DNA of 64,000 bases from PALSA-505 sp035308365. Lineage in GTDB: Bacteria > Actinomycetota > Actinomycetes > Streptosporangiales > Streptosporangiaceae. A program made the position numbers and the translations under genes. Where the stretch lies: positions 1 to 64,000 of the forward strand of contig DATGGU010000079.1 in assembly GCA_035308365.1 (NCBI GenBank). Direction: 5' to 3'. The notes under the pieces are model-generated. The model did no database searches and was not told where the DNA came from. It saw only the letters and a list, made by a program, of their open reading frames with translations. This document shows positions 24,840 to 34,109 of the stretch, in pieces (position 1 is the stretch's first letter; each line of letters starts with the position of its first letter).

Positions 24840-25150
24840 CGGCTGATGCTGCTCGCCGATCTTCGATCGGCTTCGCCGCAGCCCGCGCTGTATTTGCCCG
24901 GGGGGACGCCCCCCCGGATCCCCCCGGGGCAGCCAACCCTGCTCGCTGTCCTTCGGCCAGCTTCGCCGCAGCCCGCAGTGTTTGCCCGGGGGGCCGAGCC
25001 CCCCGGACCGCCACGAGCGGGGCTGGGGTTTGCCATTTACGGTGGGACGACCCCCTGGACCCCCGCAACCGGGGCGGGGGCCGGTATTGCGGTTTACGGT
25101 GGGACGACCCTCCGGAACGCCCCGGTGCCGGGCTTCGCCCGGCGGCCGAT
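24840..25150. repeat. GC-rich direct and hairpin repeats between efp and nusB
   Basis: No gene in this 357-base gap. Two direct copies of about 70 bases (from TGCTCGCCGATCTTCG and TGCTCGCTGTCCTTCG) each end in a long G-run/C-run hairpin of the type GCCCGGGGGG...CCCCCCGG; a second pair of about 40 bases contains the exact 16-mer TTTACGGTGGGACGAC. The elements look like mobile intergenic repeats or tandem terminators that could separate efp from nusB. Confidence 0.75.
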
Positions 25151-25170
25151 GCCTGGTGGGGTGCAGGCGC

Positions 25171-25644
25171 ATGGCCGCGCGTAGCAAGGCGCGTAAGCGC
25201 GCGCTCGATTTGCTCTTCGAGGCCGAGGTGCGCGGCGAGCCCGTGCTGGAACTGCTCGATCAGCGGGTGGCCGACGCCAGCCCGCCGGTCTCGCCATACG
25301 CCGCCGAGCTGGTCCGTGGCGTGCAGGCGCACCGGGACAGGATCGACGAGTTGCTCGCCGCCTACGCCGAGGGCTGGACGCTGGCCCGGATGCCGGCGGT
25401 GGACCGCAACGTGCTGCGCATCGGGACCTACGAACTGCTCTGGGCCGGCGACGTGCCGGACGCCGTGGCGATCAGCGAGGCGGTCGCGCTGGTCCGCGAC
25501 CTGTCCACCGACGCTTCGCCGTCGTTTGTGAACGGCCTGCTCGCCCGGCTGCTCGACGTCAAGCCGACGCTGCCCGAGGGCCAGACCGCCGGTGACCCGG
25601 CCGACGGCGAGCCCGAGCTGGCCGAGGACCAATCCCTCAGTTAG
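25171..25644 (+). CDS. nusB: transcription antitermination factor NusB
   Basis: RNA-binding helical protein of 157 residues that helps rRNA transcription read through. It begins MAARSKARKRALDLLFEAE, keeps YAAELVRGVQAHRDRIDELL, then DRNVLRIGTYELLW and AISEAVALVRDLSTDASPSFVNGLLAR, all diagnostic. The ATG at 25171 is chosen because upstream codons lie in the repeat region. An acidic 20-residue tail (DPADGEPELAED) is seen in actinobacterial homologues. It ends the conserved pepQ-efp-nusB block. Confidence 0.95.
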   Translation: MAARSKARKRALDLLFEAEVRGEPVLELLDQRVADASPPVSPYAAELVRGVQAHRDRIDELLAAYAEGWTLARMPAVDRNVLRIGTYELLWAGDVPDAVAISEAVALVRDLSTDASPSFVNGLLARLLDVKPTLPEGQTAGDPADGEPELAEDQSLS

Positions 25645-25863
25645 TTCACGCAGCGTAGTTGCCACGGCTTCAGAGGCGGCACAGAAGTGACGCTCAGTCG
25701 TGGCGCAGTCCGGCCACCGAAGCTCAACGTCATGACGCTATACAACTCTGGTCCCACCAGTAACCACAGCCTCACAACCACGTGGCCGCTCACTTCAAAC
25801 ACGAGACCGTCGGCAGCGCGACCGTCTACGACCTCACCCAGCCCACGTCGGCACGCTGACCAC

Positions 25864-25906
25864 GCCGTCCCGCCCGCTCGCGGTCAGCGAAGCCGGGCGG
25901 GACGGC
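25864..25906. terminator. hairpin terminator for convergent nusB and FtsX genes
   Basis: A 13-bp perfect stem (GCCGTCCCGCCCG at 25864-25876 with its complement at 25894-25906) around a 17-base loop lies just before the stop of the minus-strand permease. The 220 bases between nusB and this hairpin hold no supported gene. Confidence 0.7.
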
Positions 25907-25917
25907 TGGCTGGCCGG

Positions 25918-28176
25918 TTACTCGAAGCGGATGCTGGCCGGGGTGGTGATCCGGGCCAGCAGCGGCAGGGTCGCGGCGACCACTGCCAGGGCCAGTGCCA
26001 GGCCGGCGCCGAGCGTCGCCCAGTACGTGGCGGTCAGGCCCGGGATCGATGTGCCCGGCGGCGCCAGCCGGACGACCGCCGTGGCCGACATGCCGTAGGC
26101 GATGCCGGCGGCGAGCAGCACGGCCGCGGCCAGCGGGATGATCGCCTCCAGCAGAACGACGCGGGACAGCGTGCCCAGCGATGTGCCGCCGACCCGGAGC
26201 AGCGTGAACGGGCGCTTGCGGTCCACCAGGCCACCGCCGATCGACACCGCCAGGCTGCAGCCGGCGACCAGGATGGTCAGGGCCACCGCGTAGTCGAACA
26301 GCTTCTGCGCCACCCCGGCCCGCTTGGACCTGATCGCGACCGCCTCGCTGAACGTCCGCGGCGGGGTGGCCGCCGCCCCGGGACCGTACGGTACCTGTGG
26401 CGGGGCGTGCGTGGCCAGGTAGGTGCGGGCCCGCTCCAGCGTGGCGGCGCTGTTGACCCGGACCAGCACCGCCTGCACCGGCAGCGCGGACAACGGCCCC
26501 GGGTAGGCGGGATTGGCCGGGCTGGCAAAGGCCTTAGTGCTGTTGTGCGGGTTGTCGCTGTAGAGCAGGTCTCCGTCGGAGACCCGCACCGCGGCCAGGC
26601 CGGGGGCGCACCGCCCGAGCACGGCCAGGTCCCGGAGCACTGAGCAGCTCACCACGCCGATGTACTGGCCCTGGTAGTGCGGGTTCGCCGCCTGCGGCAG
26701 CGAGTACAGCGGAAAGATCTCGGTGCCGGCGATGCCCCGCAGCCCGCTGACCAGCGCGGCGCCGGCGTGCGGGGTGAGCCCGGCGGTAGTGATCCCGGCG
26801 GCGGTGGGACCGGGGGGCTCCATCTGGGAGAAGGTGTCGAGCAGCACGTCAGACAGTGCGGCGGAGTTGGGCGTGGCGGACAGCGAGTCCAGTGTCGGCA
26901 CCAGCGCGCCGACGATCGTGCCCAGGAACACCGCGAGGACCAGGCCGCGCACCGCGCGGAAGGCGAGCTTCGGGTCGTCGGCAAGACGCCGGCTGGTCAG
27001 CAGTGGCGACGCTCCGTTCAGCACCCGCGCGCACAGCCGGGCCAGCGCGGCGGTCAGCCACGGTCCACCGGTCACCAGGCCGATCATCGTGATCAGCAAG
27101 CCGGGATACATCGCGGCACCGATGCCCTTGCTGCTGGTGGCCAGCGCGCCGGCGATGAACAGCGCGATACCGGCCGTCAGCGGTGCCAGCCGCCAGGGCG
27201 ACGGCGGCGGCGGGGTGGCGCGCCTGGTCACGCCGAGCGGGGAGATCCGCACCCTGCGGAGCGCCAGCAGCGACGCGATCGCCGACGCCAGCGGCACCGC
27301 GACCAGCAGTCCCAGGTATCCCCAGATGGTGGGAGTGACCGTGCTGGCGAAGTAGCGGGTCCCGGTCAGCGTGGCGGTGGCCAGCGCGGGCTGGACCGCG
27401 AGGAACAGGCCTGCTCCGGCCACCGCGCCGAGCAGCGCGCTGATCACCGAGTCCACCGAGGCGATCACGCTGATGTCGCCCGCGGTGGCCCCCACCAGCC
27501 GCAGCGCGGCGAACCGTTCCTCGCGGCGGGCCGCGGCCAGCCGGGTGGCGGTGCTGATCAAGATCAGTACCGGGAACAACACGGCCAGCACCCCGGTCGC
27601 GAACGCGTAGCGGAAGAACGGGGTGAACACCTCCGGGCCGGGTGCGGTGCCGATCGCGGTAACCCACCGCGTGCCGGGCAACTTCGCCAGCGTGGAGGGC
27701 TTATACCCGACGTAGATCACCAGCTCGTCCGGGCCGGTCAGGGCCACGTTGCCGATCGTCCCGGCCAGCCTGCCGGGGAACCGGTCACCGAGCTGGCCAG
27801 CCGGCACGGTACGCAGCAGATGTGCCAGTGCCGGTGAGGTGTAGTACTGCCCGGGCCCGGGCAGCCGGGAGATGCCTGGCGGCACCGGCGCACCCGGCCC
27901 CAGGGCGGCTACGTCGAGCCGCTCGATCGTCTGGCCCTGGTAGAAGTCCACGCTGTAGTTCGCCGCCAGGCCGTGTCCTGGCAGGGCGGCCGGCAGCGCG
28001 GGAGCCTGCGTGCACTCCCAGCACGGCCGGTTGCCGTCGGCCTGGAACGCGTGGAACTCGGCGAGCACCGCGAGCAGCAGCGCCACGCCGGCGGCCACCG
28101 CTGCCGTGATCACCAGCAGCCGGGTCAGCGCCTCCCGGCCGCTGGCCAGGACCAGCCGCAGGCCCAGCCGGATCAT
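25918..28176 (-). CDS. ABC exporter permease with two FtsX domains
   Basis: 752 residues. One helix near residues 18-40 precedes a large extracytoplasmic region, then a helical bundle around 210-420 and a second bundle around 620-750, the layout of MacB/LolC-type permeases with two FtsX units. The extracytoplasmic part has paired Cys (CWECTQ, and CSVLRDLAVLGRC). It follows the ATPase with a four-base ATGA-type overlap and belongs to the padR operon. Likely role is expulsion of a peptide, lipid or drug; the cargo cannot be read. Confidence 0.85.
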   Translation of the reverse strand: MIRLGLRLVLASGREALTRLLVITAAVAAGVALLLAVLAEFHAFQADGNRPCWECTQAPALPAALPGHGLAANYSVDFYQGQTIERLDVAALGPGAPVPPGISRLPGPGQYYTSPALAHLLRTVPAGQLGDRFPGRLAGTIGNVALTGPDELVIYVGYKPSTLAKLPGTRWVTAIGTAPGPEVFTPFFRYAFATGVLAVLFPVLILISTATRLAAARREERFAALRLVGATAGDISVIASVDSVISALLGAVAGAGLFLAVQPALATATLTGTRYFASTVTPTIWGYLGLLVAVPLASAIASLLALRRVRISPLGVTRRATPPPPSPWRLAPLTAGIALFIAGALATSSKGIGAAMYPGLLITMIGLVTGGPWLTAALARLCARVLNGASPLLTSRRLADDPKLAFRAVRGLVLAVFLGTIVGALVPTLDSLSATPNSAALSDVLLDTFSQMEPPGPTAAGITTAGLTPHAGAALVSGLRGIAGTEIFPLYSLPQAANPHYQGQYIGVVSCSVLRDLAVLGRCAPGLAAVRVSDGDLLYSDNPHNSTKAFASPANPAYPGPLSALPVQAVLVRVNSAATLERARTYLATHAPPQVPYGPGAAATPPRTFSEAVAIRSKRAGVAQKLFDYAVALTILVAGCSLAVSIGGGLVDRKRPFTLLRVGGTSLGTLSRVVLLEAIIPLAAAVLLAAGIAYGMSATAVVRLAPPGTSIPGLTATYWATLGAGLALALAVVAATLPLLARITTPASIRFE

Positions 28177-28865
28177 GCCGGCACCGTCCCCACGTCCGCG
28201 GTGACCACACCGTCGCGCACCAGTACCTGACGATCGGCGTAGGCGGCGACCCTGACGTCATGGGTGACCACGATCACGGTGACACCCTGCTCCCGGGCCA
28301 GGCCGGTGAGCAGGTTCATCACCTTCTCCCCGGTCAGCGTGTCCAGCGATCCGGTCGGCTCGTCGGCGAACAGCGCCCGCGGCCCGAGCGCCAGCGCCCG
28401 GGCGACCGCCACCCGCTGCGCCTCGCCGCCGGACAGTTCCCCGGTGCGCCGGGCGCCCTTGCCGGCCAGGCCCAGCCTGTCCAGCCAGCGCGCAGCCTGT
28501 CGGTATGCCTCCTTGCGGCCGGCCCGCTTCAGCAGCAGCGGCAGCGCGACGTTGTCCGCCGCGGTCAGTTCGGGCACCAGGTTCCCGAACTGGAACACGA
28601 ACCCGAACGCGGTCCGGCGAAGCCGGGTTCGTTCGGATTCGGTGAGCGTGTCCAGGCGGCGGCCGTCGAACCACACCTCGCCGGAGTCCGGTGGGAAGAT
28701 CCCGGCCAGGCAGTGCAGCAGGGTGGACTTCCCCGAGCCGCTCGGCCCCATGACGGCCAGGATCTCGCCCGGGGCCACCGTCACGGTGGCCCCGCGCAAC
28801 GCCGGGGTCTGCCCGAACGACTTGGCGATGTCGCGAGCCTCGAAGAGGACAGCAGGGGCATTCAT
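28173..28865 (-). CDS. ABC exporter ATPase (MacB/LolD type)
   Basis: 230 residues with GPSGSGKSTLLHCLAG (Walker A), LSGGEAQRVAVARALA (signature), ALFADEPTGSLD (Walker B) and the H-loop VVTHDVRVA. Size and signature fit the LolD/MacB class that pairs with FtsX permeases. The ATG at 28865 overlaps the PadR stop as ATGA, so repressor, ATPase and permease are one transcript. Confidence 0.92.
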   Translation of the reverse strand: MNAPAVLFEARDIAKSFGQTPALRGATVTVAPGEILAVMGPSGSGKSTLLHCLAGIFPPDSGEVWFDGRRLDTLTESERTRLRRTAFGFVFQFGNLVPELTAADNVALPLLLKRAGRKEAYRQAARWLDRLGLAGKGARRTGELSGGEAQRVAVARALALGPRALFADEPTGSLDTLTGEKVMNLLTGLAREQGVTVIVVTHDVRVAAYADRQVLVRDGVVTADVGTVPA

Positions 28866-29389
28866 AGGTCTCGCACCATTTCCCTGAGGTCGTTGAGCCG
28901 GGCGGCGGTCAGGTCGATCCAGCGCAGGTCGGCTTCCAGATGGAACAGGCCGTAGTCGGCGAGCAGTGTGTCCACCAGGGAGCCGGCGCCTTTGAGCCGG
29001 GTCAGCTCGGTCATTCGCTTGATGTGCGCGACCCGCTGCGCGTCCAGGTAGCTGTCGGCCGGGCGGCCGAGCATGAGCGCCAGCGTCACCTTGGCGAACA
29101 GCACCGGCTGCAGGTGCGGCTCCGGCTCGGCCGGCGTGGTCAGCCACCTGTCGACATCGGCCAGGCCGGCCTCGGTGATGGAGTACCGCTTGCGATCGGG
29201 GCCGTCGCCGTGCTCAGGCGGTCCGGCGATCGCCTTGCCGTCGCGGGCCAGCCGGGCCAGGGTCGTGTAGACCTGCCCGAACGACAGCGGCTTGCCCCGG
29301 GCGAAGTAGGTGTCGTAGGCCCGCTTGAGGTCATACCCGTAGCTGGGCTGGCGCTCGAGCAGGCCGAGAAGGGTCAGTGAGACACTCAC
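28862..29389 (-). CDS. PadR-family repressor
   Basis: 175 residues. PadR winged helix: LTLLGLLERQPSYGYDLKRA, then GQVYTTLARLARDGK and a wing with DRKRYSITEAGLADVDRWL. The C-terminal half (about 90-175) is the helical dimer arm of subfamily s1. It is first in the operon with the ABC exporter that it presumably represses. Translation starts at GTG 29389 with TATACT seven bases upstream, consistent with a leaderless mRNA whose -10 lies in the operator. Confidence 0.92.
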   Translation of the reverse strand: MSVSLTLLGLLERQPSYGYDLKRAYDTYFARGKPLSFGQVYTTLARLARDGKAIAGPPEHGDGPDRKRYSITEAGLADVDRWLTTPAEPEPHLQPVLFAKVTLALMLGRPADSYLDAQRVAHIKRMTELTRLKGAGSLVDTLLADYGLFHLEADLRWIDLTAARLNDLREMVRDL

Positions 29390-29398
29390 CTACGCGAG

Positions 29399-29415
29399 TA
29401 TACGACAGTCGTATA
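29399..29415. promoter_or_regulatory. PadR operator over the promoter
   Basis: TATACGAC, A, GTCGTATA: a perfect 8+1+8 dyad 10 bases upstream of the padR GTG. The overlapping TATACT on the minus strand is a good -10, so repressor binding would shut the operon including padR itself. Confidence 0.85.
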
Positions 29416-29471
29416 GTCGCTTCTAGTGATCACGGTGAGATATTCGTCTTATGGCGCTAAAAGGGCTGGGG

Positions 29472-30755
29472 TCAGAAGATGACGGGGCACCAGGGGGCGG
29501 GGTCCCAGGACATGGCGGCGGACAGGGCGAGCACGGCGCCCGGGCGATGTTCGGTGACCTGCCCGGCTCCAGCCAGAGTGCCAACTCTGGTGCCGCCCAG
29601 ATAGGCCGCGCCGAGCACGCCGACGTCCAGCGTGAGGTCGGCAGGCCCGCTGTGCTGTTCGCAGGTTGCGGCCAGGCCGGGCACGCCGTCGAAGCCGCCC
29701 CCCGCGTCCTGGGTGCCGGTGCGCAGCCGCCATGTTCCGTGGTTCTCAGGGAACAGCGCGTCGGTGACCTCGATGGTGACATCGACCGGGCAGGCGTAGC
29801 GGCGCTGGCTGAGCGCCCTGGGCAGGTCGGTCAGCCGCACCCACAGGCCGTCACCGATCGCCCGGCGGGCCAGCCTGGGGTCGGCCAGCAGGTGGACCAG
29901 CGGGTCGTCAACCGGACGGCGCAGCGCGGTGAACTCGGTGGTCAGATCCCGGCTGAGCAGGTCGGCCCAGAGGGTCGCGGCCGCCGCCGGATCGGCCGCG
30001 ACCAGCTCCCGTATGTCGAGTGAGCTGCTGGCCAGGAAGGTGACATCGTCCCAGCCGCCGTGGCCGGTGTAGAGCGCGTAACCGCGCGGGCCGCTGCCGT
30101 CCTCAGCGATCAGGCAGCGCAGCACGGGCGCGGGCTCGCCGTCGTCCCGGATGCTGAGCGTGCGGCCCCACCACAGCTCGTCCCTGGCGTACATGCCGGG
30201 CCTGGTGGGCAGCACGGTGTCGTAGATCTTGCTGAGCTCGGCCCGGACCAGCCCGGGCTCGGCGATGCGCAGCCGCAGGCCCGGCTCGCCGGCCACGGCC
30301 AGCCCGGTGCGGCCGAGTACTCCCTCGCCCCGCTTCATCCGGATGGCCACGTGCCAGGAGGCGGTCCCGTAGCCGAATCTGCCGTAGATCCCGCCCTCGG
30401 ACGCCCAGAGTGCGGCGAACGTCTCACCGCGGTCCTTGATGTCCCTGAGCTGCCGGCGCATCAGGCTGGACATGACGCCCCGCCGGCGGTGGGTGGGCAG
30501 CACGGCGACCCAGGTCACCCCGGCCGCCGGCACGATCGCGCCGGGAATGCTCATCTGGAGACTGTAGATGCCGGCGATCCCGGCCGGGCCGCCGGAATCG
30601 AAGGCCGCCAGGCTCCGCTCGGCCTCGAACTGCTTGAGATGTTCCTCACGTCGCTGTGGTGACAGCGGACGGCCGTGGAACGCATGCTCGTCCACGAAGT
30701 AGAAGGCGTCGAACTCCTCCGGGCCCACCGGCCGGATCGGGTACGGATCTGCCAT
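29472..30755 (-). CDS. Eis-family GNAT acetyltransferase
   Basis: 427 residues, the length and domain order of Eis (enhanced intracellular survival) proteins: a GNAT domain with acetyl-CoA motif VTWVAVLPTHRRRGVMSSLM (about 78-97), a second GNAT-like domain with WWGRTLSIRDDGEP, and a sterol-carrier-like C-terminal domain ending in TLDVGVLGAAYLGG. The family acetylates amines such as aminoglycosides and polyamines and ends in a free carboxylate used in catalysis, as the Phe terminus would be here. The ATG at 30755 has AGGAAGG six bases upstream; the longer reading to 30785 is rejected. Confidence 0.88.
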   Translation of the reverse strand: MADPYPIRPVGPEEFDAFYFVDEHAFHGRPLSPQRREEHLKQFEAERSLAAFDSGGPAGIAGIYSLQMSIPGAIVPAAGVTWVAVLPTHRRRGVMSSLMRRQLRDIKDRGETFAALWASEGGIYGRFGYGTASWHVAIRMKRGEGVLGRTGLAVAGEPGLRLRIAEPGLVRAELSKIYDTVLPTRPGMYARDELWWGRTLSIRDDGEPAPVLRCLIAEDGSGPRGYALYTGHGGWDDVTFLASSSLDIRELVAADPAAAATLWADLLSRDLTTEFTALRRPVDDPLVHLLADPRLARRAIGDGLWVRLTDLPRALSQRRYACPVDVTIEVTDALFPENHGTWRLRTGTQDAGGGFDGVPGLAATCEQHSGPADLTLDVGVLGAAYLGGTRVGTLAGAGQVTEHRPGAVLALSAAMSWDPAPWCPVIF

Positions 30756-30797
30756 GGTTGCCTTCCTACCTGCCTTGCGCCCCATAAGCGACCTCTT

Positions 30798-30836
30798 TAT
30801 TCGCAGGAAGATCGTGATTAGCGAAGATCGCGAATA
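30798..30836. promoter_or_regulatory. inverted repeat upstream of the eis-like gene
   Basis: TATTCGC (30798-30804) and GCGAATA (30830-30836) flank two direct copies of GAAGATCG. The site lies about 45-80 bases upstream of the acetyltransferase ATG in an AT-richer patch and could hold a promoter and operator. No regulator gene is paired with it. Confidence 0.4.
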
Positions 30837-30971
30837 GCCATGGGCCCGGGGTAGGGCAGCCAGAATATGGACAGTTTGGTGCAGGCCGGGTGGCCGGCTT
30901 AGCCGGGCCGAAAATTATTGGGCATCGCCGACGTGCCAGAAGTCACTTCTGGCCGATACAGTGCGGCCATC

Positions 30972-32081
30972 ATGGTTTCATCCCCGCGATTGCATCCACG
31001 TGGCCTGCCCGGCCGGGCGCGGGAGGCTGCGGGATGGGCCCGCGCGCTGATACTCAGGCAGTTCGTCACCGAAAACCGCCGGCTCGCGTTCGCGCTGGCC
31101 GTGGTCACGGTCGCCATCGTGGTCATGGCCGTGCACGTTTCGGTCTGGTGGTTCTCCCCCGGGGTGGTGATCCTGCCGATCCTGGCCGGAGGGCTGCTGC
31201 TCTTCCCGCGCGCGCTGCGGATCCTGTTCGGGGTTGTCGTGGCCGGGCTGATCTACGACACGGCCGAAGGAAAGGCCGGGCCCGGAATCATCGCCACCAT
31301 CGTGGTCACCGCCGTTTTCGCCGACGTGCTCGCCAGAACGAGGGAAAAGCTGGGCATGCAGGCGCTGCGGGGCGACCAGATGCTCATCGAACTGCGGAAC
31401 CGGATCCGCGCGCAGGGGAAGCTGCCCGCACTCGGCGAGGGCTGGGACTCGGTGACCATCCTCAGGCCGGCCGGCGGGGTGTCGTTCGGCGGCGACTTCG
31501 TGGTATCCGCGTGCGACGGCAAGACCCTGGAGGTCGCGCTCGTCGACGTGTCCGGCAAGGGACTGGACGCGGGGACCCGCGCGCTGTTGCTGTCCGGCGC
31601 GTTCGGCGGGCTGCTCGGGTCGGTGCCGAGGGAGGAGTTCCTCGCCGCCTGCAATTCCTACCTGCGCCGGGTGGCCGCGTCGGAGGGGTTCGTCACCGCC
31701 GTCCACCTCGCGCTCGACCTGACCACAGGGGAGTACGTGGTCGCGTCCGCCGGGCATCCGCCCGCGGTGCACTTTGACGCCGGCAGCGGGAGCTGGCGGA
31801 TCACCAAGGCGCACGGCATCGTGCTCGGCGTGGTCGCCGACACCAGGTCCGTTCCCGAGTACGGGCTGCTGCGGCCGGGGGACGCGCTGATGCTGTACAC
31901 CGACGGCCTCGTCGAGGCGCCCGGGCGGGACATCGACTCGGGCATCTCCGGGCTGCTCGGCGAGGCGGAGCGGATGGTCGTCGCCGGATTCAAGGCCGGC
32001 GCGGAGACGCTGGTGCGGTCGATGCAACGGGACATCGGCAGCTCCGACGACTGCGCGCTCGTGCTCATCTGGCGATCCTGA
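30972..32081 (+). CDS. membrane-anchored SpoIIE/PP2C-type serine phosphatase
   Basis: 369 residues from the preferred ATG. Three hydrophobic helices lie at about 30-110 (FALAVVTVAIVVMAVHVSVW first), then a PP2C/SpoIIE catalytic domain: FGGDFVVSACDGKTLEVALV, VDVSGKGLDAGTRALLLS, YVVASAGHPPAVHF and ALMLYTDGLVEAPG with DCALVLIW at the end, carrying the metal Asp residues. Such enzymes dephosphorylate anti-anti-sigma partners. A TTG at 30918 gives 18 more residues and is less likely. No anti-sigma gene is adjacent. Confidence 0.82.
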   Translation: MVSSPRLHPRGLPGRAREAAGWARALILRQFVTENRRLAFALAVVTVAIVVMAVHVSVWWFSPGVVILPILAGGLLLFPRALRILFGVVVAGLIYDTAEGKAGPGIIATIVVTAVFADVLARTREKLGMQALRGDQMLIELRNRIRAQGKLPALGEGWDSVTILRPAGGVSFGGDFVVSACDGKTLEVALVDVSGKGLDAGTRALLLSGAFGGLLGSVPREEFLAACNSYLRRVAASEGFVTAVHLALDLTTGEYVVASAGHPPAVHFDAGSGSWRITKAHGIVLGVVADTRSVPEYGLLRPGDALMLYTDGLVEAPGRDIDSGISGLLGEAERMVVAGFKAGAETLVRSMQRDIGSSDDCALVLIWRS

Positions 32082-32136
32082 GCCCCGGAAGCAGACTCGG
32101 GCCCGCAACGGCCCGGCCTTTCCAGAAGGAGGCCGC

Positions 32137-32832
32137 ATGGGCAAGGTGTTACCTGCTCGGCCCTCCGGCCGGGCCGCGGCCGCCAGGGACATGGTGTGCG
32201 GCGTGCTGCGGAAGGGAATCGTCACCGGCGCCATTCCCGGCGGTACCCGGCTGGTCCAGTCCGCCGTCGCCGCCGAGCTCGCGGTCAGCACCGGGCCGGT
32301 CCGGGACGCGCTGCGGGAGCTGGCCGCCGGAGGCTTCGTCAGGTTCGGCGCCGACGGGGTCGCCGTGGTACACCAGCTCGGCCGGGCCGAGCTCGCCGAC
32401 GTGTTCGAGATCCGCAAACTACTCGAGCCGGTGGCGGTGGCACGGACCGCCGCGTGCGGCAGCCAGGACGCGATACTCCAGGCCGCCGGGCTGCTCACGG
32501 CCATGGATCACGAGACCGACCGGGCGCGCTGGGTGGAGCACAACGACAGGTTCCACAGCGTGCTGAGCGATGCGGTCAGCAGCCCGCGGCTCGTCGCGAT
32601 CCTGGCCAACCTGCGCGACCTGACCTCGCTGTATGTCGCGCATTCGATCACCGCCGAGCCGGACCGGGCCCGCGACGGCAGCGCCGAGCACGAGGAGATC
32701 CTCCGGGCCGTCGCCGCCCGCGACCCGGAGGCGGCCGCCGACGCCACCTTCCGTCATCTGGACGGCAGGTTCGCCGCCCTGCTCGAAGTCCACCAGGTGA
32801 GCGATCCCCGCCGGTGCCGGCCGGCCGGCTAG
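32137..32832 (+). CDS. GntR-family regulator, FCD subtype
   Basis: 231 residues. Winged helix at the N-terminus (VLRKGIVTGAIPGGTRL, then SAVAAELAVSTGPVRDALREL) joined to a helical FCD ligand-binding domain with the metal-type pattern ADVFEIRKLLEPVAV, then HNDRFHSVL and AEHEEILRAVAARDP. Such regulators sense organic acids or sugar acids. A strong GAAGGAGG lies six bases before the ATG. It stands alone; its target is not apparent. Confidence 0.88.
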   Translation: MGKVLPARPSGRAAAARDMVCGVLRKGIVTGAIPGGTRLVQSAVAAELAVSTGPVRDALRELAAGGFVRFGADGVAVVHQLGRAELADVFEIRKLLEPVAVARTAACGSQDAILQAAGLLTAMDHETDRARWVEHNDRFHSVLSDAVSSPRLVAILANLRDLTSLYVAHSITAEPDRARDGSAEHEEILRAVAARDPEAAADATFRHLDGRFAALLEVHQVSDPRRCRPAG

Positions 32833-32885
32833 CCGCCACCCGCTTCGTCAGCGGGCCCGGTGGCCGCCGGCGGGCGCGATGGCCG

Positions 32886-34109
32886 TCAGCGGGCGCGGTG
32901 GCTGCCGGCGGGCCGGACCATCCGGTTGTCCGGTGGTAGCCAATCGTCGGGTTCGTCCGGGTCCCCGGGTTCCTGGATGCCGTGGCGGCTGATGACCAGG
33001 CAGGCCACCAGGACGGCGACGGCTATGGTCGCGATGGCGGCGGTCTGCAACTCGCCGAGACCCAGCCCGCTCAGGTTCTTCGGCTTGCCGGCGTAGTCGG
33101 CGAACGAGGCACCGAGCGGGCGGGTGTCCACATAGGCGAACCAGAACGCGAACACCGGGTTCAGCCGGAACTGGGACCAGGCCAGGGCGGGAATCATGAT
33201 CACGACGAAGAACAGGATCCCCGACGCGAGATAGCCAAGGTGAAGCGATGCCGCCGTGAAGTCGCCCAGGGCGGTGCCGAGCGCGAAGGTGGCGAACACC
33301 GTGGCCCAGTAGTAGGTCTCCCGCCGCCGCGTGACGATGCTGTGGATCGACAGCGTGCCCTCGTTGCGGTACCACAGCCAGAAGATCCCGGCGAGCACGA
33401 TGGCCCACAGCAGAGAGGTGCCGGCGTAGGGGATGCCGGCCATCAGGTGCAGGGTGTCCGACACCCCGGTGCCGAAGATCGCTATCGCGTAGGCCAGGAA
33501 CCAGTAAGCAGCGGCCGAGTAGCGGCGGGTCCGGAACTGCCAGAGCAGGCCGATGACCAGGACGCCGCCCTCGACACCCGCGCCCACCAGCCGGCTGCCA
33601 AGGGCCAGGTAGTCCGACACGGCCTCACCGCCGGCCGTCGTGAGCAGCTTGACCACCCAGAACATCAGGGTGATCTCCGGCACCTTGGCGGCAAGCGGCT
33701 CAGGGAAGAACCGCCGGCTGCCGTAGGGCCTGGGATCGTCGTCCCGCCCGTCTTCGTCCCACGGGTCCTGATAGCGCCGGCGGCCGGGCGCGGAGTACGC
33801 GTCCCGTTCGTCTTCATCCCAGCGGCCGGGGTAGTCGCGGCGGCCGGGGTGGTCACCTTCGTCCCACCGGCCGGCGCGGCGGCCGGGGTGGTCACCTTCA
33901 TCCCACCGGCCGGCGCGGCGGCCGGGGTAGTCACCTTCGTCCCAGCGGCTGGAGTAGTCGCGGCGGCCGGAGTAGTCGCTGGGGTGAGGGTAGTCGCTGC
34001 GGCTGTCGGGGACGGGACGCGCGTACCACTGGCCGGTGTCCCATGGGTCGGGCAGCCGTCGTGCCGCGCCGCCACCTGCCGGGCGCATACCTGGCTCGGT
34101 CATGTCCAC
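32886..34109 (-). CDS. COG4705-type membrane protein with repeated acidic/basic N-tail
   Basis: 407 residues. Residues 1-130 are hydrophilic with near-repeats of RRAGRWDEGDHPG (about three) and Asp/Arg/Tyr/Pro bias. After KVPEITLMFWVVKLLTTAGGEAVSDYL come about eight to ten membrane helices ending near 380, matching COG4705 (the KVPE...FWVVK opening is the hallmark). Function of the family is not established to my knowledge. It overlaps the upstream gene by 10 bases, and the tails of the two proteins are alike. A further 25-residue Arg/His tail closes the protein. Confidence 0.75.
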   Translation of the reverse strand: MDMTEPGMRPAGGGAARRLPDPWDTGQWYARPVPDSRSDYPHPSDYSGRRDYSSRWDEGDYPGRRAGRWDEGDHPGRRAGRWDEGDHPGRRDYPGRWDEDERDAYSAPGRRRYQDPWDEDGRDDDPRPYGSRRFFPEPLAAKVPEITLMFWVVKLLTTAGGEAVSDYLALGSRLVGAGVEGGVLVIGLLWQFRTRRYSAAAYWFLAYAIAIFGTGVSDTLHLMAGIPYAGTSLLWAIVLAGIFWLWYRNEGTLSIHSIVTRRRETYYWATVFATFALGTALGDFTAASLHLGYLASGILFFVVIMIPALAWSQFRLNPVFAFWFAYVDTRPLGASFADYAGKPKNLSGLGLGELQTAAIATIAVAVLVACLVISRHGIQEPGDPDEPDDWLPPDNRMVRPAGSHRAR

